Source of the DNA: Siphonodentalium dalli
Lineage: Eukaryota; Mollusca; Scaphopoda; Gadilida; Siphonodentaliidae
Direction of reading: 5' to 3'
Assembly: GCA_032622095.1 (NCBI GenBank)
Contig: CP136063.1
Location: 185,917,956-185,981,955 of the forward strand
Length of the DNA: 64,000 nt
Under the pieces are notes generated by a model. It saw nothing but the letters and a program-made list of their open reading frames with translations, did not search any database and had not been told where the DNA came from. Every line of letters starts with the position of its first letter. Position 1 is the first letter of the stretch. The position numbers and the translations under genes are program-made. Shown here piece by piece: positions 59,220 to 64,000 of this stretch.

Positions 59220-59483
59220 TTAACAGTTCCATGACTGGAGCTTCCTGATATTTTGTGAAAACCCTGTGCCAATGCATTCTCTTATACATACCAGTCTCCC
59301 ATTGGGAGTCTTGCATATATAAGAGAATGCAATTGGCCTGACAATATTTACCTTGATCTTGTGAGCCAGTGCATTCTCCTATATATGCGAAGCTCCCTAT
59401 GGGAAACTCACATATTTAAGATAATGCACTGGCACAGGGTCTTTAATGCTGCACCAACTCAACTCCCATCATGAAAGGGTTAA
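59220..59483. mobile_element. TTAA MITE, CCATGACTGGA ends, two hairpins
   Basis: TTAACAGTTCCATGACTGGA to CATGAAAGGGTTAA. The same two-hairpin core as 29443-29705 and 49486-49715. Confidence 0.88.
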
Positions 59484-59947
59484 CAAACACTATTTGATGA
59501 ACTGCTCGTCAATGAGTATTTAATCATAAAATGGACAAATTTGAGTAGAGAAAGATTGACTGTATGATTACAGTATTTTTTATGTGGTGACAAGAAAAAA
59601 AATACCTAACAGCCAGATTTTGATGAATTTTTTTGGCCTCAAATTTCAACTGCAAAAAAATATTCTATAATACTGGTACACACAATGTTATATATATATA
59701 ATAAGTTTTGTCAATGAAATTGTGTTGCATGCTTATTCAGTATATATTGTAAGGTTTTTTATGTCCATAAATGGTTACATACACCCATACATTAATTCGG
59801 GCTGTGGAACTTGATTGCATGAAATTGGTTGGTTGGTATCACATCATGCGACATCGCACACAAGCAACTTGCATTGTACCACCAGGATATTATTGACAAT
59901 ATCGTGCTAAATTATCTTTTAATCTGCCAGTTTAGTATAATATAAGA

Positions 59948-60083
59948 ATGGATGTTGATTTGTTTCGTTCCATGGAGTATTGATCCAATTTGGTCTGACA
60001 TTTTTATGAAAGCATTCCACAAAAAATGTCAGTCCAGCTTGCATCCATACTGCATGGAATGCAAGAAAATCAACATCCATTTC
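59948..60083. repeat. Palindrome, about 60-bp arms
   Basis: ATGGATGTTGATTTG...TCTGACATTTTT and its imperfect inverse (AAAAATGTCAG...AAATCAACATCCAT). Confidence 0.8.
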
Positions 60084-60372
60084 TTAAGCAGTTAATTTCC
60101 ATCCCAATTGAATTGAGGTTTTCATGGCAACTGAATTGTTATGCACGGAAAACCACTCTTGAAAATCATGCAACAACTATTTATTACAGTATATAGTATG
60201 AATGTTGAAAGTTTTATATTTGATGCCAAAGATCATTCCACAGCAAAACATCGCTTGATGAGTTACTAACAATAGCTTAGATGCTAGCATATTGAGATAT
60301 TTCTCATGAGAGATAACTAGCTAACTTTATCCCATCTCCATTCAGGAAATAATATATGTTGAAGCATCTTTT

Positions 60373-60870
60373 AACAGATCTGGCACATCCTGACTTCAAC
60401 TAATATAGTTAAATTTAACTGTTATAGTTCAATATGAATATCTGCAATTCACAAGTAGGCGCAACCCAAAATGAAATAAAAATATAGTTGAAAAATTGTG
60501 TCGCACAGTAGTTCAGTATAACTTTTGTGTCCGTAATGAAATCACTTGAGAATGAAAAGAACCGTGCTAGTTTTTCATGAAATATACTGTCATTGGCTCT
60601 GAAACTGCCATGAACTGACCGTCGTGGTGACAAATAAATGTTATTTAGGAGAGGCAGTTTATGTCATATTGAGTTAAAATATTCATGCTCGACATGCTGC
60701 ACAACAAACTATCTAGAGCCTGTCCATTTTCTGCATTATTGTGGACTCTTCAGCTATGCATCGATGATGGGCCATCTAATAGATTTTCACAAAATCAGAG
60801 AAAATCTTGAGTTTTGTATATCCATATTCAACTATAATAGTGAAATTTAACAATGTGCCAGACCTGTTTA
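60373..60870. mobile_element. MITE with about 55-bp imperfect TIRs
   Basis: AACAGATCTGGCACAT...TTATAGTTCAATATG at the left is inverse to CATATTCAACTATAATAG...ATGTGCCAGACCTGTT at the right. Confidence 0.7.
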
Positions 60871-61084
60871 ACACAAAATATTCATTGACAAGTAGTTATC
60901 CCTTAGGAACTGTTCAGTTAATAAGTCCAATAAACGACCATTTCATACCGATGAATAGGAATTCATCTGCAATTTCTATCACCTGTCGTCTGCTTATATT
61001 TCCTGAACATCCTTCCAGATAAATAATAGATCATTCCAGTATATCATTTTATAATTGAATGAGAGAATCTATAGAGAGAGAGGC
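60870..61084. repeat. Diverged TTTCTATACTAAAT-family MITE without intact ends
   Basis: Shares CATTGACAAGTAGTTA, TTCAG-TAATAAGT, ATTCCAGTATATC and GAGAGAATC with 56604-56850. Confidence 0.6.
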
Positions 61085-61296
61085 TTAACCCTTTCAGTGC
61101 CAAGTCTGATTTTTGTATCAACCCATATTTCCTTGATCATTTTTCCAATTTATTGATTATAATAAAATGTCCTTAACCCTTTAACTCTAAGAGCTCTTTC
61201 CATCAATGTATAACATTATTATAATCAATAAATTGGAAAAATGATCAAGGAAATATGGGTTGATACAAAAATCGGACTTGGCACTGAAAGGGTTAA
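61085..61296. mobile_element. TTAA MITE, CAGTGCCAAGTC ends, single long palindrome
   Basis: TTAACCCTTTCAGTGCCAAG and inverse; arms of about 80 bp nearly perfect. The centre holds a solo TTAACCCTTTAACTC, apparently the end of another TTAA element. Confidence 0.92.
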
Positions 61297-61436
61297 AGCA
61301 TATTTGCATTGAGACAACAGTACTCTTGTTAATTTAGTTCAGAATGAGACTAAACAATTGACTTTTGAATGATTTAGCCGCTCAGCATGAACTCTGTGTC
61401 TTTGCTCCTATCTTATGTGTGTGACTACTTGCAACC

Positions 61437-61689
61437 AAGCCTTGAAATAGTGTGCCTGTCATTTGCAGAATTAGGTCCCCAGAGGGTGAATTTAGTGATG
61501 CTACCCCGCATAGCGGGTTAGCATCACCAAATTCACCCTCTGGGAACCTCATTCTGCTGAGTTGTAAGCAGAATGAGGTCCCCAGAGGGTGAATTTGGTG
61601 ATGCTAGCCCACTATGCGGGGTAGCATCACTAAATTCACCCTCTGGGGACATCATTCTGCAAATGACAGACACACTATTTCAAGACTTG
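61437..61689. mobile_element. Double-hairpin MITE, most complete copy
   Basis: Ends AAGCCTTGAAATAGTGTG and CACTATTTCAAGACTT. Two hairpins with arms GAGGTCCCCAGAGGGTGAAT; the whole is also a single palindrome. Confidence 0.88.
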
Positions 61690-63673
61690 CAACAAGTCAT
61701 GGTCTTGGTGTGAAATGATCATATTTATATCAGTGTTCAGTATTCTAGAATTTCCTTGAACATCACATCCTGAAAGTAGTTATAATTTGTCTGTTTTTTT
61801 TGCACTTTAATATGTGATCATTTTTCAGAGGCAGTGAAATAAAAATTTGCCAATAGACAAGATCAAGGAAGATTTGTTTAATGATGTGGACTTATTCACT
61901 ATAACCTTAATGCGACCCCAAAGTCTTCGCAGTGGCTAAATGTGCAAAAATTATAAAAACATTACCACCAAGAAGAACATGGAGAAATAGATCAACATTG
62001 TTCTAATATCAATGATTGATAACTCTCCATTAACGAAATTTAACATGTTGAAACCATTGTTATGTATACAAATTGTTACAGTGGTTTGTCAACAAACATT
62101 GTTAATTGCATTGAAAGTTCAAATATTTCAATCTAAATATATTTTTAATGCTTTAACCTTTTCAAATGTTTGTTGTCAAGTTTTGATTAACTTTGGTGTC
62201 GTATTTGAGCAATTGGACTTTGATCGATATAATGCCACTGTAACAGTAATGTTTACATAGCAATGGTTTTGATATGTGAAATCTCGTTACTGGAGAGTTA
62301 TTAATAATGAAAATAAGAACATAATCTAATTTTTTACATGTACTTGTTGGTAGTTGTTTTACAGACTTCTATAGAAGTCATCTTATTTCACATGGACCCA
62401 CTTCGAAGACATTGGGTCACTTTAACAACATGTCTAATTAATTGTTAATATTTCCCTCATCTGTATGTTCATATAGAAGAGGTAGTCTTATTGGAAGTAG
62501 ATGTGATCTCGAAATTTAGCAAGACCATAATTTATGACAGCGAAGATATGATGCTGCTTAATTGTTACTCTATATAATATGTTTTCTCAGAAACTTATAA
62601 ACTTCTATCTCCGAGTAGTGATTAGGCTCATACGAACCACTGTAATCGAAAGTTCAGGGACATTAACAATTTGTTTTCTTCAAATGTTGTTTACCCTAAT
62701 GATTGATACATATGTTTTAAGGTCTTTTTCATTTATATATATTAGACAGTCGCACAAGTCTGCCGATGCAGGAGGATTCGAAACTCCACGATCATTTCGA
62801 ATCGGATCAAACCTTTTGCATGATTTCACATTGAAACGAATCTCGACCATTTGCAAGAGCCTAGTAGTGATACAAGAAATTTCTATATTTTGATTTCTGC
62901 ATATTTCCTAAATGTGTGCACTGCTGTCATTCATCATTTGTTTTCTAAAGACAGGCAGATAACAGTTCTGAGAATACATTTGCAGAATGAGGACCACACA
63001 GACAATATATCCTTATCACAACTGCTTAATATCTTCAAAGTAAAATATATTGTTTTCACAATGAATAGAAAATCATTGCATGAGTTTTATGTTTGGCTGA
63101 GTTTTTGGATGAACTGTTCAATAATTGTTCAGTTTTCACCATCACCCTGTTGAGATTAAGTATTTCCAGAGATGTTGAATCAGTGATGTTTTTTTCCTTC
63201 CAAGATTGATGAACAAATTCTTGTGAAAAATATAAATTATGACATGACTATTGCAATTGAAAGTTGTCATTTTCACATTATTATGGAGCATATTATTTGC
63301 CAAAATCTCCCAGAATTCATTATTAATCACTCAACTAGTGGTAACTGAGCAGTTTTCAAGAATTTGAATCCAAGAAATTTGAATTCATCAAAAATACATT
63401 CTAACTCCAGACAAATTTTTAATCCTCTCTATTTTCTCGGAGAAAGATTTGTACACTATAATCTAAGATAAGATGTTGCATTCTTTTCTGGCATGTATTA
63501 TACTTTTTTGTTATTGTAAAAGTTTCGCGTTTTAAAACAATAATTCTCAGTTAAAAACACCAAAGCTGCAGTTAAAAGAAATGGATGTTATTTTCCTCAA
63601 CAGACTTGGACAACACAATTATAAAAAATAAGTCTTGTTGGTTGTCGAGAAAGAGAGATGCCATATCTTTGCT

Positions 63674-63917
63674 AAATGGAACCTCCCATCAGTTATAAAA
63701 GAATACATTGGAATGGTCTATTATTCATCTGAGGGAGGTGACGAAAAGATAATACAAGTGGATTTATATTCATTGGTGGGATATGTTCAGATAATAAATG
63801 GAACCTCCCATCAGTTATAAAAGAATACATTGGAATGGTCTATTATTCATCTGAGGGAGGTGACGAAAAGATAATACAAGTCGATTTATATTCATTGGTG
63901 GGATATGTTCAGATAAT
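63674..63917. repeat. 122-bp tandem duplication
   Basis: 63674-63795 and 63796-63917 differ by one base seen (GTGGATTT vs GTCGATTT). The unit is part of the TTTCTATACTAAAT MITE family (ends in TTCAGATAATAAA). Confidence 0.93.
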
Positions 63918-64000
63918 AAATTTAACATTCGACCTATCATTTGTTCAACTTATTATCTGAACATTTCCTGTGGAAAACACTTGTCAATGAATATTTACGA

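Overview
This window is eukaryotic, low-GC (about one third by eye), intron-rich and dense in repeats. The repeat types suggest a bivalve mollusc: Helitron-like elements with CTAG ends, many palindromic MITEs, and diffuse repeats of about 170 bp carrying phrases such as 'GAGTTATGGCCC' and 'TGAAACTTGGTATG'. The species is inference, not proven.

The only complete host gene I can support is a TM9SF4 orthologue (transmembrane 9 superfamily, EMP70/nonaspanin) on the + strand from 27,710 to 54,588. It has 20 coding exons, each with GT/AG borders and consistent phases, and encodes 624 residues: signal peptide, luminal N-terminal domain, about nine membrane segments and a C-terminal KID (KXD-type) tail. 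A splice acceptor lies just before the ATG, so an upstream non-coding exon and the promoter probably lie before 27,700; I could not place them. The 3' UTR starts at 54,589, with a candidate poly(A) signal at 55,141.

The first 27 kb is almost entirely mobile DNA. In order: a foldback element of ~170-bp units (0.6-1.5 kb), a 5'-truncated LINE (1.9-3.4 kb), a MITE (4.4-5.0 kb), a head-to-tail array of two Helitron-like families that has itself been tandemly duplicated (5.0-7.7 kb), a MITE (9.0-9.4 kb), a GC-rich direct repeat (9.5-11.3 kb), a second Helitron-like array in reverse orientation (11.4-12.8 kb), nested TIR elements (12.8-15.3 kb), two LINE 3' ends facing tail to tail (16.2-19.1 kb), several near-perfect palindromes (17.4, 19.3, 20.2 kb), a tRNA-derived SINE (20.5-20.8 kb), and a hAT-like element with an 8-bp target duplication (23.3-24.7 kb).

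Inside TM9SF4 the introns carry most of the length. They hold TTAA-flanked MITEs with palindromic cores (introns 2, 4, 9, 10, 12, 15, 17), a double-hairpin MITE family (introns 3 and 7), an antisense reverse-transcriptase fragment with an intact YADD motif (intron 5), a 1,367-bp element with 69-bp perfect TIRs whose empty site is seen in another repeat copy (intron 8), and a concatemer of a third CTAG-ending family with a nested insertion (intron 11). One TTAA MITE ends 15 bp before the exon 16 splice acceptor.

Downstream (55-64 kb) there are more MITEs, palindromes and small tandem duplications. A possible minus-strand exon near 57.4-57.6 kb is weak.

The most unusual signals are: (1) Helitron-like elements carrying perfect NRF1-type sites (eight copies) next to elements dense in ERR/NR5A-type sites; (2) TTAA MITEs built as palindromes within a larger palindrome, with the same core found between different terminal repeats; and (3) three families sharing a 3' hairpin followed by CTAG and arranged head to tail.
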